Source: an uncultured Desulfobulbus sp. | GTDB taxonomy: Bacteria; Desulfobacterota; Desulfobulbia; Desulfobulbales; Desulfobulbaceae | NCBI RefSeq assembly: GCF_963665445.1 | Contig: NZ_OY762276.1 | Location: 3,776,601 to 3,840,600 of the forward strand | Direction of reading: 5' to 3' | DNA: 64,000 nucleotides | Part shown: piece by piece, positions 1 to 8,782 of the stretch | Layout: each line of letters begins with the position of its first letter | Numbering within the stretch: position 1 is the first letter of the stretch | Program-made: the position numbers and the translations under genes | The notes under the pieces: model-generated | Told to the model about the DNA's origin: nothing | Seen by the model: only the letters and a program-made list of their open reading frames with translations | Databases searched by the model: none

Positions 1-347
1 GCGATGTCGGCCTGCCGACCCTGGAAGATATCCTGCTGGAGCTGGGCAAGCCAGGCCGTGATCCACGCCAGCGGTTCGAGGCCTTTGCCTTTGCCGAGGG
101 TATCGAAAAGATGGAAGATCTGTCAGAGGGGATGTGGCTGCCAGGCATCGTCACCAATGTCACCAAATTTGGGGCCTTTGTCGATATCGGGGTGCATCAG
201 GACGGCCTGATCCATATCAGCCAGCTTGCCGACCGATTTGTCAAAGACCCGGCCGAGGTGGTCAGGGTGCGGCAGCAGGTCCGGGTGCGGGTTTTGAGCG
301 TGGATGCGGCGCGCAGGCGGATTGCCCTGTCCCTGCGCGACGTGTGA
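1..347 (+). CDS. tex: Tex-family transcription accessory protein, C-terminal end (partial)
   Basis: The frame is open from the left edge (frame 3) and stops at TGA 345-347, leaving about 114 C-terminal residues. They form an S1/OB RNA-binding domain: [16 protein letters not shown], then DGLIHISQL, then the closing IALSLRD strand. The stretch just before it ([15 protein letters not shown]) matches the linker that precedes the S1 domain in Tex proteins. Tex is a cytoplasmic nucleic-acid-binding protein that affects transcription and RNA stability. The S1 fold is seen directly. The Tex assignment rests on the linker, because the YqgF-like and helix-hairpin-helix domains lie outside the window. 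Another S1-domain protein is possible but less likely. Confidence 0.85.
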   Translation, partial: DVGLPTLEDILLELGKPGRDPRQRFEAFAFAEGIEKMEDLSEGMWLPGIVTNVTKFGAFVDIGVHQDGLIHISQLADRFVKDPAEVVRVRQQVRVRVLSVDAARRRIALSLRDV

Positions 348-368
348 GGTAGAGTTTACGCGGAAAAT

Positions 369-956
369 CTACTTCGCAAAACGAAACGAGGCCAACAGGG
401 CCTCAACAGATCGCTGCCAGACCTGGTAATTTTTCTCGGCCTGCTGCGGACTGTCGCCCTTTCCACTGCAGCTCAGCGACCAGGTCAGCCCAGGGGTGGC
501 CGTCATGACAATCTGGCCTGCGAGATACTCGTCAAAGCCCAGGCGCATTCGATAACGGGCCACATGGGTCGGCCGCGAGCCGAGCCTTCCGGTCGAGGCA
601 GCCGTGACCTGCAGCTGCTCGCCTTCTTGCCCCAGCACCTCCTGCATCTCGGCAACGGTCGGCGGTTCGAGAAAGATCTGGTCGATCTCGCTCTGCTTGG
701 CATTGACCGCGTGCGGGTACTCCTTGACGATCACCGCACACTCGGCGGCAGGACCGTTTCCCGGGGCGACAATTTTCACCCGCATGTTGCGGACCGCGCT
801 ATGAGCAAAAACCCAGGTCGCCGGATACTGAAAACTGAAACCGTATTGGCTGTTGCTGTAGCGGGCCGTTTTTTCCGCCGCAGCCACATTCCCCATCCAG
901 ACCGCAACCAGCCACATGGCCAGACAAATGCGCAGCAAATAATGCAATGACGACAT
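369..956 (-). CDS. Secreted/periplasmic protein of unknown function
   Basis: This encodes 195 residues starting MSSLHYLLRI, with a GAGGA ribosome site 8 nt upstream of the ATG. The N-terminus is a clear Sec signal peptide: a hydrophobic run to about residue 24 followed by an AAA-type cleavage site. The mature part begins ARYSNSQYGFSFQYPATW, a pattern seen in PsbP/DUF1795-like small periplasmic domains (Y-G-F-F-YP-W), but I cannot place it firmly in a family. It converges on tex with a gap of about 20 nt and shows no operon partner. The function is unknown; secretion is well supported. Confidence 0.75.
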   Translation of the reverse strand: MSSLHYLLRICLAMWLVAVWMGNVAAAEKTARYSNSQYGFSFQYPATWVFAHSAVRNMRVKIVAPGNGPAAECAVIVKEYPHAVNAKQSEIDQIFLEPPTVAEMQEVLGQEGEQLQVTAASTGRLGSRPTHVARYRMRLGFDEYLAGQIVMTATPGLTWSLSCSGKGDSPQQAEKNYQVWQRSVEALLASFRFAK

Positions 957-1227
957 GATCCAGTCCTCAACAAATCGAAAGTAACAGCGGACGCAGCCAG
1001 TAGACCGGCTTCATAAGCGGCGTCCTTTCAATACATACGGCTGCCCACTCTAGCACAGTGCTCGCCGTCTGCCAATCGCTCATCACGGCCGTCCAGCAAC
1101 CGCCTGTGTCTTCTTCGCTGGCGTCTTTTTTGCATTTTCAGTCAGTTACCGATTGACTTTACCCCTGAATTTATCAACTATGGAAGTTCGATACGCTTCT
1201 GTTTTCCACCACCGGAGGGTCCTTGCC

Positions 1228-1962
1228 ATGCGCACCATCCTGGCCGCTCTTGTCTTCCTCATCGTAACGACACTGCACACCTATGCCGCCGAGGTCGTCC
1301 GGCGTGATGTCATCTCAACCTCTGCCGGTGATCTGGAACTGTTCTTTATCGGTCATTCCTCGCTGATCATGACCTACCATGGCAAGGTGATTCACTTCGA
1401 CCCCTACGGCAAGGTCGGCAACTACGCCACCTTGCCCCGGGCCGACCTGATTTTCATCACTCACAATCATGTGGACCACTTCGATCTCGAGGCCCTGCAG
1501 AAAATACGCAAACCCGGCACGGTCATCATAGAGCCGCCCATCTGCGCCGAAGACGTGCCGGATGGCTGGATCATGACCAACGGCGAGCGCCTGCGCATTT
1601 GGGACCTCCGTGTGCAGGCAACACCGGCCTACAACATCCTCCGCCACCGCGAGGACGGCAATCTCTACCACGCCCCAGGAGTGGGTAACGGCTATGTGAT
1701 CACCTTTGCCAACCGCCGGATCTTTGTTGCCGGAGATACCGAGAATATCCCAGAGATCAAGGCACTGAAAAATATCTACTGCGCCTTTCTGCCGATGAGT
1801 CCGGACTCGACCATGACCCCGGAGATGGTGGCCGACGTGGCCCGGGCGATCAAGCCCAAGATCCTCTACCCGTACCACTACAAGGATACCGATCCCGAGC
1901 AACTGGTAACCCTGCTCAAGGATATACCGGAGATCGAGGTGCGGATTCGCCCCTTACGATAA
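1228..1962 (+). CDS. Secreted metallo-beta-lactamase-fold hydrolase
   Basis: I chose the ATG at 1228 because GGAGGG (1214-1219) lies 8 nt upstream and translation then begins with a signal peptide (MRTILAALVFLIVTTLHTYA). A longer frame from 1153 lacks a ribosome site. The product is 244 residues. The metal-binding motif is HNHVDHFD, the HxHxDH signature of the MBL superfamily, followed by a GNGYVITFANRRIFVAGDTE strand with the conserved Asp ligand and a late YPYHYKD His. The domain layout (small beta-rich enzyme, GHSSLIMTYHGKVIHFDP start) is like the UlaG/YycJ-type MBL hydrolases. Substrate is unknown; periplasmic location is predicted from the signal peptide. Confidence 0.88.
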   Translation: MRTILAALVFLIVTTLHTYAAEVVRRDVISTSAGDLELFFIGHSSLIMTYHGKVIHFDPYGKVGNYATLPRADLIFITHNHVDHFDLEALQKIRKPGTVIIEPPICAEDVPDGWIMTNGERLRIWDLRVQATPAYNILRHREDGNLYHAPGVGNGYVITFANRRIFVAGDTENIPEIKALKNIYCAFLPMSPDSTMTPEMVADVARAIKPKILYPYHYKDTDPEQLVTLLKDIPEIEVRIRPLR

Positions 1963-2021
1963 TACAATCCCCCGTCAACACCTTACATGACCACGCGAAA
2001 CAATCGCGAATCTTTGTGCCC

Positions 2022-2669
2022 ATGTCCACCCAGCAAATCCCACCGTTCACTCCAGAGGCCCTGGCGTTGCTCTTTGCCCGGGACAACTTTCGTGCCTTTC
2101 AGCAACCCGGCTTCCCCTCGCATTACTGGGCACCGCTGCTGGCCGCCGCCAGCGGTGCAAGCCGCAACGAGATCTTTTTTCTCGCCCCCCAGGACCTGGG
2201 GCAGCAGAAGGGACAATGGCTGCTCACCCTGCGTAAGATGAGAACCCAGGATGCAACCATGCGAACGATCCCGCTGCATCCCTGGTTGATCCAGTTGGGA
2301 TTTGTCGAGTTTGTCGACCAACAGCGCTGCGGAAACAACCAACGGATTTTTAGCGAGTACAAGGCTGGCCAGGAGAATGCGGGCATACCCTTTTCCCGGG
2401 CCTTTGTCCAGTGGATCAAGACCACGGTCGCAGTGCTGCCCGTCGAGCAACAGCAACTCTTTGCCGCCGATTTTCACTTTCCCTCCCTGCGGGCGCTGTT
2501 CTGGCTCGAGGCGGAATCTGCCGGCCTGAGCTTTGACACCCTGCAGTTGCTGCGCGGAGGCCCGGGCGACTGCATTGAAGCCGCATCCGAGGTCGCGACC
2601 ATTGCCGTGCAAGCCAGATTCCCCGCTCTGCCGGCCTACGCCGAACTCCTCAGGGAGATGAACCCATAA
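2022..2669 (+). CDS. Protein resembling a degenerate tyrosine-recombinase catalytic domain
   Basis: This encodes 215 residues from ATG 2022; a GTG at 2016 is possible and neither start has a good ribosome site. Several blocks follow the order of a phage-integrase catalytic domain: RTIPLHPWLIQLGFVEFV (the usual beta-strand then helix), a middle F-E-Y segment, FHFPSLRALFW in place of the HxLRHTF box, and LQLLRGG in place of the LLGH box. The first His-x-x-Arg is reduced to F-P-S-L-R, the second His is Gly, and no Tyr nucleophile follows, so catalysis is unlikely. The gene stands between the MBL hydrolase and the DUF1847 gene in the same direction. The fold reading is my inference from motif order. 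Confidence 0.6.
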   Translation: MSTQQIPPFTPEALALLFARDNFRAFQQPGFPSHYWAPLLAAASGASRNEIFFLAPQDLGQQKGQWLLTLRKMRTQDATMRTIPLHPWLIQLGFVEFVDQQRCGNNQRIFSEYKAGQENAGIPFSRAFVQWIKTTVAVLPVEQQQLFAADFHFPSLRALFWLEAESAGLSFDTLQLLRGGPGDCIEAASEVATIAVQARFPALPAYAELLREMNP

Positions 2670-2735
2670 TGAAACCATCGTGACGCCTTTTCGAAAACGC
2701 CACGCTTTCCCCAACAATCACAGCGAGGTGATACT

Positions 2736-3410
2736 ATGCAACAAACACCTGCCAACTGCGCCAAATGTTCCTTTAAACCCGACGAGCGGGTCTGCCGCAC
2801 CGAGGGCGGCCGCCATCCTGAAAACTGCCCCACCATCCGTAAACCCGATCTGATCGAGGTGGCGCGTGGCGAGTACGCCAAGAAAGAAAACGCCGAATTT
2901 GCCCGCCAGGCCTCCCTCCAGGAACGCGACGGCTACAGCAACCGCGAACTGGGGTATGCCAAGGTACGGCCGGCCAAGCCGCGTATCGAGGAGATCTTGG
3001 ATTTCATCGGCAAGATGGGCTACAAGAAGATCGGCCTGGCCTTCTGCCTCGGCCTGCGCAACGAAGCCATGATCGTGGAGCGATTCTTCAGCAACCACGG
3101 CCTGGAGATGGCCTCGGTGATCTGCAAGGTGGGCCGGGTGCCCAAAGAGGAACTGGGGCTCACCGATCAGGACAAGATCAGCGTCTGCACCTTTGAAACC
3201 ATGTGCAACCCAATCCTCCAGGCCCAGGTGCTCAACTCGGAAAACACCGAGTTCAACATCCTGCTCGGCCTCTGCGTCGGTCACGACTCGCTCTTTCTCA
3301 AGTACGCCGAGGCCCCCTGCACCGTGCTCGCGGTCAAGGACCGGGTCACCGGCCACAATCCCCTGGCTGCGGTGTATACGCTGGATTCGTATTATCGGGC
3401 ATTGAAATAA
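2736..3410 (+). CDS. DUF1847 family metal-binding protein
   Basis: This encodes 224 residues with a GAGGTGAT ribosome site before ATG 2736. The N-terminus has a Cys cluster (NCAKC, VCRTEGG, ENCPT) typical of the DUF1847 family found in strict anaerobes. Conserved blocks visible here include RIEEILDFIGKMGYKKIGLAFCLGL, a VICKVGR segment, a C-T-F-E-T-M-C-N-P segment and the end block GLCVGHDSLFLKYAEAP with V-KDRVTGHNP. The Cys residues suggest an Fe-S or other metal site. The biochemical role of the family is not known to me. It follows the recombinase-like gene by 66 nt and converges on the MFS gene. Confidence 0.85.
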   Translation: MQQTPANCAKCSFKPDERVCRTEGGRHPENCPTIRKPDLIEVARGEYAKKENAEFARQASLQERDGYSNRELGYAKVRPAKPRIEEILDFIGKMGYKKIGLAFCLGLRNEAMIVERFFSNHGLEMASVICKVGRVPKEELGLTDQDKISVCTFETMCNPILQAQVLNSENTEFNILLGLCVGHDSLFLKYAEAPCTVLAVKDRVTGHNPLAAVYTLDSYYRALK

Positions 3411-3431
3411 GCCAACTGGAGATCCCGCGGC

Positions 3432-4820
3432 TCAGGCAGCCTGACGCCTGCCGCGACTGAGGGAAAGGATCACTCCCAGACAGGAAAAAAAGGAGAAGAT
3501 CACCAGCGCGGTCTTCATGCTGAGGATGAACCGGGGCAGATTGGTATCGGTGACCGCCTGATCGCCCATGAACAGCGAAAAAAGCAAGGTGATGGTGGTG
3601 AGGCTGGTTGCCATGCCAAGGGTGCGCATGGCGCCGATCATGCCCGAGGCCACCCCGAACTGGCGCCGCTGAACACTGTCCATGATCGCGGTGGAGTTGG
3701 GGGTGATGAAGATGCCGAAACCGGCACCAATCAGCATCAGCTCCATGGCCACCAGCCACAGCGGCGTTTGTACGCTCAAGGTCATTGCAGCCAGCAGCAG
3801 CCCGGCTGCGCTGATCAGCATGCCGGCGGTGGCCAGCTTGGCAATCTCGATCCTATCGGCCAGGCGACCGGAAATGGGCGAGGTCACCACCTGCATCAGC
3901 GGCTGCAGCAGCAGGATGAAGCCGGCCTGGCGGGCGGTGAGCCCCTTGGCGTACTGCAGAAAGAGGCTCATGAAAAAGACGATGCCGAAGGTAGCGGCAT
4001 AGTTCCCCAGGGCAGCCAGGCTGGAGAGGGTGAAAAACCGATTGCCGGAGAGCAGTTTGACGTCCAACAGCGGACTCGCGCACCGCTTCTCCAAAAGAAG
4101 AAACAGGCCCAGGCCCACCGTCCCGGCGACCAGCAGGGGCGGTCCGACCAAGATCATCTGCGCGTGCGCCGCTCCACTCATGATGCAGCCCACACTGAGC
4201 GCATACACCAGGCTGCCGAGCCAATCCATCCGTTCTCCGGAGGCATTTTTCTCGGTCTCCTTCATCCCGAACAGACAGGTCAGGACCGCGGCGAGACCGA
4301 TGGGGACCGGGACAAGAAAGACATGCCGCCAGCCGAAATGCTGGGTAATGTAGCCGCCGATCACCGGTCCGGTCGACAACCCCACATAGGTGCAGGCGGA
4401 GACCACACCGATCTTGCGCGCCCGCAGCGCCGGAGGAAAGGCCGCGGCCACCAGGGCCATGCTGCCGGAGAGCATCATCGCCGCGCCCAACCCCTGGAAA
4501 AAGCGCAGCGTGATGACCACCAAAATACTCGAGGCAAAACCGAGCACAAAGGTGAAGCTGGTAAAGATGGCCAGGCCGAGAAGAAACATGATCCGCTGGC
4601 CGAGGATATCCCCCAGGCGGCCAAAGGTGAGCATAAACATCGCCAGGGAGAGGACATAGGTCTGCTCGACCAGGCCGATCTGCATGGCCGAGGCGCCGAG
4701 ATCGCGCCCGAGCGAAGGCAGGGCCACGCCGATGGAGGTGAGCATGAACGGGGCCATGAACTGGGCGATGCAGACCGTCAACAGGATCATGGCCGCTGAT
4801 TTTGATATTTGTTGTTCCAT
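3432..4820 (-). CDS. MFS drug:proton antiporter (DHA2/EmrB-QacA type)
   Basis: An inner-membrane transporter of about 462 residues when started at MEQQIS (ATG at 4818-4820, with AGGAG 13 nt upstream); GTG 4856 is the alternative start. Hydrophobic segments repeat through the protein. The MFS loop motif GRLGDILGQR between TM2 and TM3 and a motif-C-like TM5 (CTYVGLSTGPVIGGYITQHF) are clear. A second GRLADRIE loop lies in the C-terminal half. These are the marks of the DHA2 multidrug exporters of 12 to 14 membrane spans. Substrate cannot be read from sequence. It stands alone, convergent with DUF1847 and divergent from marC. Confidence 0.88.
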   Translation of the reverse strand: MEQQISKSAAMILLTVCIAQFMAPFMLTSIGVALPSLGRDLGASAMQIGLVEQTYVLSLAMFMLTFGRLGDILGQRIMFLLGLAIFTSFTFVLGFASSILVVITLRFFQGLGAAMMLSGSMALVAAAFPPALRARKIGVVSACTYVGLSTGPVIGGYITQHFGWRHVFLVPVPIGLAAVLTCLFGMKETEKNASGERMDWLGSLVYALSVGCIMSGAAHAQMILVGPPLLVAGTVGLGLFLLLEKRCASPLLDVKLLSGNRFFTLSSLAALGNYAATFGIVFFMSLFLQYAKGLTARQAGFILLLQPLMQVVTSPISGRLADRIEIAKLATAGMLISAAGLLLAAMTLSVQTPLWLVAMELMLIGAGFGIFITPNSTAIMDSVQRRQFGVASGMIGAMRTLGMATSLTTITLLFSLFMGDQAVTDTNLPRFILSMKTALVIFSFFSCLGVILSLSRGRRQAA

Positions 4821-5125
4821 AGATACGCAGCAGCTCCTGTCCTTCCGTTCCATCACCCAGATACGCTTCTCTCACCCGATTGTCCGTCGATGACCAGGCC
4901 CTTTACGGATTGACAATCAGGTGCAGCATCATTAATTCCAGGGGAGGCAAAAGTCAATCCCAGGGGATTTGGACTGGTTGCACGCCGACACTGGCACCGA
5001 TTGTGGACACAACAGGCCTGTCGCCAAGAGGCGCGTCTTTCATCTTTTTTGGGAACCGAAAGTATCTCTCTGCGGTACCCGGTGTGCCAGGCAGCACCGG
5101 TTCAGGAGAGACGTGGAGCAAGGCT

Positions 5126-5770
5126 ATGGATGTCGGTACATTCAATGAATATTTGAAATTTTTCGTCGCTCTGGTGGCGGTGGTCAACCCGGTGGGCATG
5201 ATCCCGGTGTTCATCAACCTCACCGCCAGCCAAGACGTGAGCGAGCGCAACAAAACCGGAACCGTCAGCGGACTGTCGGTGGGCATCATCCTCTTGGCGG
5301 TGCTCTTCACCGGAGAAGCCATTCTGCGCTTCTTCGGCATCTCGGTCGGGTCATTCCGGGTCGGCGGCGGTATTCTCATTTTGCTGATGGCCATTGCCAT
5401 GCTCAACGCCAAAATGAGCAACATTCGCCAGACCAAAGAGGAGGAGTTGGATTCCGCTGCGCGGGAAAGCGTGGCCGTGGTCCCCCTGGCCACACCGCTG
5501 TTGGCCGGTCCCGGTGCGATCAGCACGGTCATCCTCCATGCCCAGCGGCACGATTCACCCCTGCATCATCTCTACCTCAGCCTGGCGATCATCGCCCTCT
5601 CGGCCTTGACGGTCGTCTTAATGCGACTTGCCCCCCATATCAGTCAATGGCTGGGCAAAACCGGGATCAACATCGTCACCCGACTGATGGGCCTGGTGAT
5701 GGCCGCCATGGGCGTGGAATTCATCGCCCACGGCCTCAAACAGCTCTTTCCCATTCTTGGCCAAGGCTGA
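5126..5770 (+). CDS. MarC family integral membrane protein
   Basis: I place the start at ATG 5126 (MDVGTFNEYLKFFVALVAVV) because GGAG lies 7 nt upstream at 5115-5118 and it gives 214 residues, the normal MarC size; the frame is open to 4880 without family resemblance. Features of the family are the N-terminal NPVGMIPVFINL segment, a GGILILLMAIAMLNA helix, the VPLATPLLAGPGAISTVI block and a C-terminal MGVEFIAHGLKQL segment. Six membrane spans are predicted by eye. MarC proteins (UPF0056) have no proven transport function. It reads divergently from the MFS transporter. Confidence 0.9.
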   Translation: MDVGTFNEYLKFFVALVAVVNPVGMIPVFINLTASQDVSERNKTGTVSGLSVGIILLAVLFTGEAILRFFGISVGSFRVGGGILILLMAIAMLNAKMSNIRQTKEEELDSAARESVAVVPLATPLLAGPGAISTVILHAQRHDSPLHHLYLSLAIIALSALTVVLMRLAPHISQWLGKTGINIVTRLMGLVMAAMGVEFIAHGLKQLFPILGQG

Positions 5771-5807
5771 TCGCAGCGATCATTGTTGACCAACCAGGAG
5801 AATACAG

Positions 5808-6215
5808 ATGCAATCAATCACCCTTCCCGAACTCACCTGTATCGGCGTGGTCCACGGCGATATCGTTGACCTTGAAACCGCGCCAAAGAATTATTCCATC
5901 TCCGACCATAGCGGCGTCCTTGAAATCGATCCCCGATACCTGGACGCCATGGACGGGATCAAGGCTGGGATGACCATCGTGGTCCTGTTCTGGCTGCACC
6001 GATCCTCGCGCGACGTGCTCAAGGTCTATCCCCGCGGTGATCGCAGCCGGGGACTGAGCGGCGTCTTTGCCACCCGCAGTCCGGTTCGCCCCAATCCCAT
6101 TGCCCTCTCGGAGTTGCGTGTCCTGTCGGTGGAGGGAAATCGGATTGAGGTATACGGGCTCGATGTGCTTGACGGTACGCCGATCATCGACATCAAAAAG
6201 CAGATTTCCGCATAA
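5808..6215 (+). CDS. TsaA/TrmO-domain protein (tRNA t6A37 methyltransferase family)
   Basis: This encodes 135 residues with AGGAG 8 nt before ATG. The TsaA beta-barrel motifs are plain: IGVVHGD near the start, a LFWLHRSSRDVLKVYPRGD strand pair, GVFATRSPVRPNPIALSELR (the family's SAM-site signature F-x-x-R-x-x-x-R-P-N-P-I) and LDVLDGTPIIDIK near the end. TrmO methylates N6-threonylcarbamoyladenosine at position 37 of tRNA using SAM. The protein is shorter than E. coli TrmO (about 235 residues), ending after the core domain, so its substrate could differ. It starts 37 nt after marC and may share its transcript. Confidence 0.85.
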   Translation: MQSITLPELTCIGVVHGDIVDLETAPKNYSISDHSGVLEIDPRYLDAMDGIKAGMTIVVLFWLHRSSRDVLKVYPRGDRSRGLSGVFATRSPVRPNPIALSELRVLSVEGNRIEVYGLDVLDGTPIIDIKKQISA

Positions 6216-6318
6216 CCGCTTACCCTGACAAATTTTTTCTACCAGAAAACCGGAGCCGAGGGTATACACTGGGATTGAAAGGCCATACTTTCAACCGGGC
6301 ATGGGCAAGGAGGTCATC

Positions 6319-7848
6319 ATGTTTGAATCCGCTGAATTGGGACACAAGATCAAAAAATCGGTCTATGAGCAGGAAGTGCCGGCCCTGCGGGAAGAACTGC
6401 TCAACGTGCAACTGGATCTGGCCGAGACCGCCGCCTTCCAGGTCATTATCCTCATCGGCGGCCTGGACGGCTCAGGCCGCGGTGCCACGGTCAACCTGAT
6501 CAACGAGTGGATGGATCCGCGCCATATTCAGACCCACGGCATGGGCGAGCCTTCAGACGAAGAACTGGACCGGCCGATGATGTGGCGCTTCTGGCGGGCA
6601 CTGCCGCCCAAGGGCAAGATCGGCGTCTTTCTCGGTTCCTGGTACACCTGGCCCATCCTCAACCGGGTCAGCGGCAGGACCGAAACCGCGGATCTGGAAC
6701 AGAGCCTCGAGCGGGCCAAGCGTCTGGAAAAGATGCTGGTGGACGAGGGGGCGCTGATCATCAAGTTCTGGTTCCACCTGTCCAAGGAAAAGCAGAAGAA
6801 ACGGTTCAAGGAGCTGGAAAAGAACCCGCATACCCGCTGGCGGGTGACCAAACGCGACTGGCAACGCTACGAACAGTACGACAAATTCCGCGAAGTGCAC
6901 GAGGTGGTCATTCGCCACACGAGCACAGCCGTGGCCCCCTGGCTGATCGTCGAGGGCGAGGATGACCGCTATCGCAGCCTGACTGTGGGCAAGACCATTC
7001 TCAAGGCCATCCAGGACCGACTGGCACTGGCCAACACCCCCATGCCCAAGTCGCTGGCGCCGCCGCTGATTCCGCCGATCGACAACCTGCACATTCTCAA
7101 GACCCTGGACATGACCCAGGTCTTGGAAAAAAAGGACTACAAAGACAAATTGAGCAAGTACCAGGCCCGGCTGGCCGAGCTCACCCGCGACCCCAAGTTC
7201 AAGTATATGTCGGTGATCGCGGTGTTTGAAGGCAATGACGCCGCCGGCAAGGGGGGCAGCATCCGCCGCATCACCGGAGCCCTGGATGCACGCTTCTACC
7301 AGGTCATTCCCATTGCCGCCCCCACCGAGGAGGAACGGGCGCAACCCTATCTGTGGCGATTCTGGCGCCATCTGCCGCGCAAGGGGCGGGTCACGGTCTT
7401 TGACCGGTCCTGGTATGGCCGTGTGCTGGTGGAGCGGGTGGAAGGCTTCTGTGCCGAGGTCGACTGGATGCGGGCCTACACCGAGATCAACGATTTTGAG
7501 GCCCAGATGGTGCGCCACAACCTGCTGGTGGTCAAATTCTGGCTGGCGATCACCAAGGACGAGCAGCTGCGCCGCTTCAAGGACCGGGAAAAAACCGCCT
7601 TCAAAACCTTCAAGATCACCGAGGAAGATTGGCGCAACCGGGAGAAATGGGAGCTGTATGAGCAGGCGATCTGCGATATGGTCGACCGCACCAGCACCAT
7701 GCTCGCCCCCTGGACCCTGGTGGAGGCCAACAGCAAGTACTTTGCCCGGGTCAAGGTGATGAAAACCCTCTGCGAACAAATCGAGATAAAACTGAAAAAA
7801 CTGCACGAATCCGGGATAGATTATCTCGACAATCCCAAGAAAAAATAA
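6319..7848 (+). CDS. pap: Polyphosphate:AMP phosphotransferase, two PPK2 domains
   Basis: The start at ATG 6319 is set by AAGGAGG (6307-6313) five bases upstream and gives 509 residues. Two PPK2 domains lie in tandem. The first (about residues 35-245) has a weakened P-loop, GGLDGSGRGATVNLINEWMD; the second (about 285-500) has the full FEGNDAAGKGGSIRRI P-loop, a lid with RAQPYLWRFWRHLPRKGR, and the FDRSWYGRVLVERVEGF Walker-B-like block. This two-domain layout with an impaired first domain is the class II PPK2 called Pap, which transfers phosphate from polyphosphate to AMP to give ADP in the cytoplasm. It is monocistronic by appearance. Confidence 0.93.
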   Translation: MFESAELGHKIKKSVYEQEVPALREELLNVQLDLAETAAFQVIILIGGLDGSGRGATVNLINEWMDPRHIQTHGMGEPSDEELDRPMMWRFWRALPPKGKIGVFLGSWYTWPILNRVSGRTETADLEQSLERAKRLEKMLVDEGALIIKFWFHLSKEKQKKRFKELEKNPHTRWRVTKRDWQRYEQYDKFREVHEVVIRHTSTAVAPWLIVEGEDDRYRSLTVGKTILKAIQDRLALANTPMPKSLAPPLIPPIDNLHILKTLDMTQVLEKKDYKDKLSKYQARLAELTRDPKFKYMSVIAVFEGNDAAGKGGSIRRITGALDARFYQVIPIAAPTEEERAQPYLWRFWRHLPRKGRVTVFDRSWYGRVLVERVEGFCAEVDWMRAYTEINDFEAQMVRHNLLVVKFWLAITKDEQLRRFKDREKTAFKTFKITEEDWRNREKWELYEQAICDMVDRTSTMLAPWTLVEANSKYFARVKVMKTLCEQIEIKLKKLHESGIDYLDNPKKK

Positions 7849-7921
7849 GCTCCTATTTTACCGTCCAAAAGAGTGGGATCGGCCTGCGACGCAGGCTCCA
7901 ACAAGGGGCCTCTAGCCAACA

Positions 7922-7961
7922 AATAAAAACTGCACCGGCCAGTGTCATCTAGCCGGTGCAG
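7922..7961 (-). terminator. Rho-independent terminator for the minus-strand gene ending at 8050
   Basis: A perfect 10-bp stem (7930-7939 with 7952-7961, CTGCACCGGC) closes a 12-nt loop. Read on the minus strand it is followed by five T residues (TTTTTATTTG). It lies about 90 nt past the stop of the minus-strand gene. A second short hairpin, GCCTGC-GAC-GCAGGC at 7882-7896, has no T run and might serve pap on the plus strand. Confidence 0.75.
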
Positions 7962-8049
7962 CTGTGATCGAGTCCCACGCTCGCTGAGCAACACAGGTGA
8001 TCGGCGGGTGGGCTCGGCTGGCAAGAGATGCGAATGCGATCAACAGCCG

Positions 8050-8418
8050 CTAACGATGCCACTCCTTGTTGGGCTGCTGACGGGCGGAAAGGGAGATAAG
8101 GATTTTCCCGCCTTCGGCAACGCCCGCTTCCGCCAAAAGGGTTTGAAAACTGGATTCAAAGGCCGCCAAGGTGGTGTAGGGCTCATCGGCGATCTTATCC
8201 ACGCCCACAGCCTTGGCTGCCATTATTGCCGAGGCCACGATATCCCCCCAATGTGCATCAAGCAGATCCCCCGGAGCGCAAAACTCCGCATAGGCGACCG
8301 TTGATGAGGTCCGATAATAGATATACGGTGCAGGGATGGGCGAGCCTTCCCACTTGACCTTGGACTCAGCGACCAACCCGGTTCTACCAAGTTCCAACTG
8401 CCGACATGCGTACGACAT
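8050..8418 (-). CDS. Hypothetical protein, 122 residues
   Basis: The start at ATG 8416-8418 (MSYACRQLEL) has GAGGAGG a few bases upstream, the strongest ribosome site in this stretch; the frame is open further, to 8739, with no support. The protein has no signal peptide or membrane span. Visible features are a central aromatic patch (APYIYYRTSST), an acidic mid-section (GDLLDAHWGDI) and a C-terminal Ala/Leu-rich helix ending in a charged tail. I do not recognise a family. It is transcribed divergently from the hybrid kinase and has its own terminator, so it is probably a single-gene unit. Confidence 0.7.
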   Translation of the reverse strand: MSYACRQLELGRTGLVAESKVKWEGSPIPAPYIYYRTSSTVAYAEFCAPGDLLDAHWGDIVASAIMAAKAVGVDKIADEPYTTLAAFESSFQTLLAEAGVAEGGKILISLSARQQPNKEWHR

Positions 8419-8782
8419 ACGTGCCTCCTCATGTTCTGTGGTTATGTGAGACGCATTCTGCAATGCGCAGCCAATGAGGTGTCCGTCGTTTCCGGCAAAC
8501 ATCTTTGAGCTTATACAAATATTTATAAAGCCATATTCAAGCGATGGCAATCCTCTCTTTGCGTTTTCTCCCGATTGCGGCAGGGTCTTTTTTGTCGCCG
8601 GGCAGTCCCCTCCCTTATTTCTTGAGGAGATCTTTCTTGCTCCCAGGTATTCACTGCCTTGCAATAATTGACGGACTTGGTACCGTACCGCGGTTGGACC
8701 GCCTTGCAGAGTTTGCCTGCCTGCCTCCGTTTGCCGCACCCATCATCAGAGATCGTTCATTCGGATCAAGGAGTGAATCCAG
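8419..8782. other. Divergent intergenic region, no gene seen
   Basis: This 364-bp gap separates the minus-strand 122-residue gene from the large hybrid kinase. I see no convincing ORF on either strand. It should hold both promoters; I found no -35/-10 pair or sigma-54 site that I would defend. An AAGGAG ribosome site for the kinase lies at its right end (8768-8773). Confidence 0.5.

Noticed and set aside
3768-4799. A 343-codon plus-strand frame over the MFS gene
   Set aside because: Its composition is a His/Gly/Gln-rich artefact of reading a hydrophobic gene backwards; the minus strand has proper MFS motifs.
4984-5000. A sigma-54 promoter (TGGCAC...TTG) before marC
   Set aside because: The spacing between the -24-like and -12-like parts is 3 bp rather than about 5, so it does not fit.
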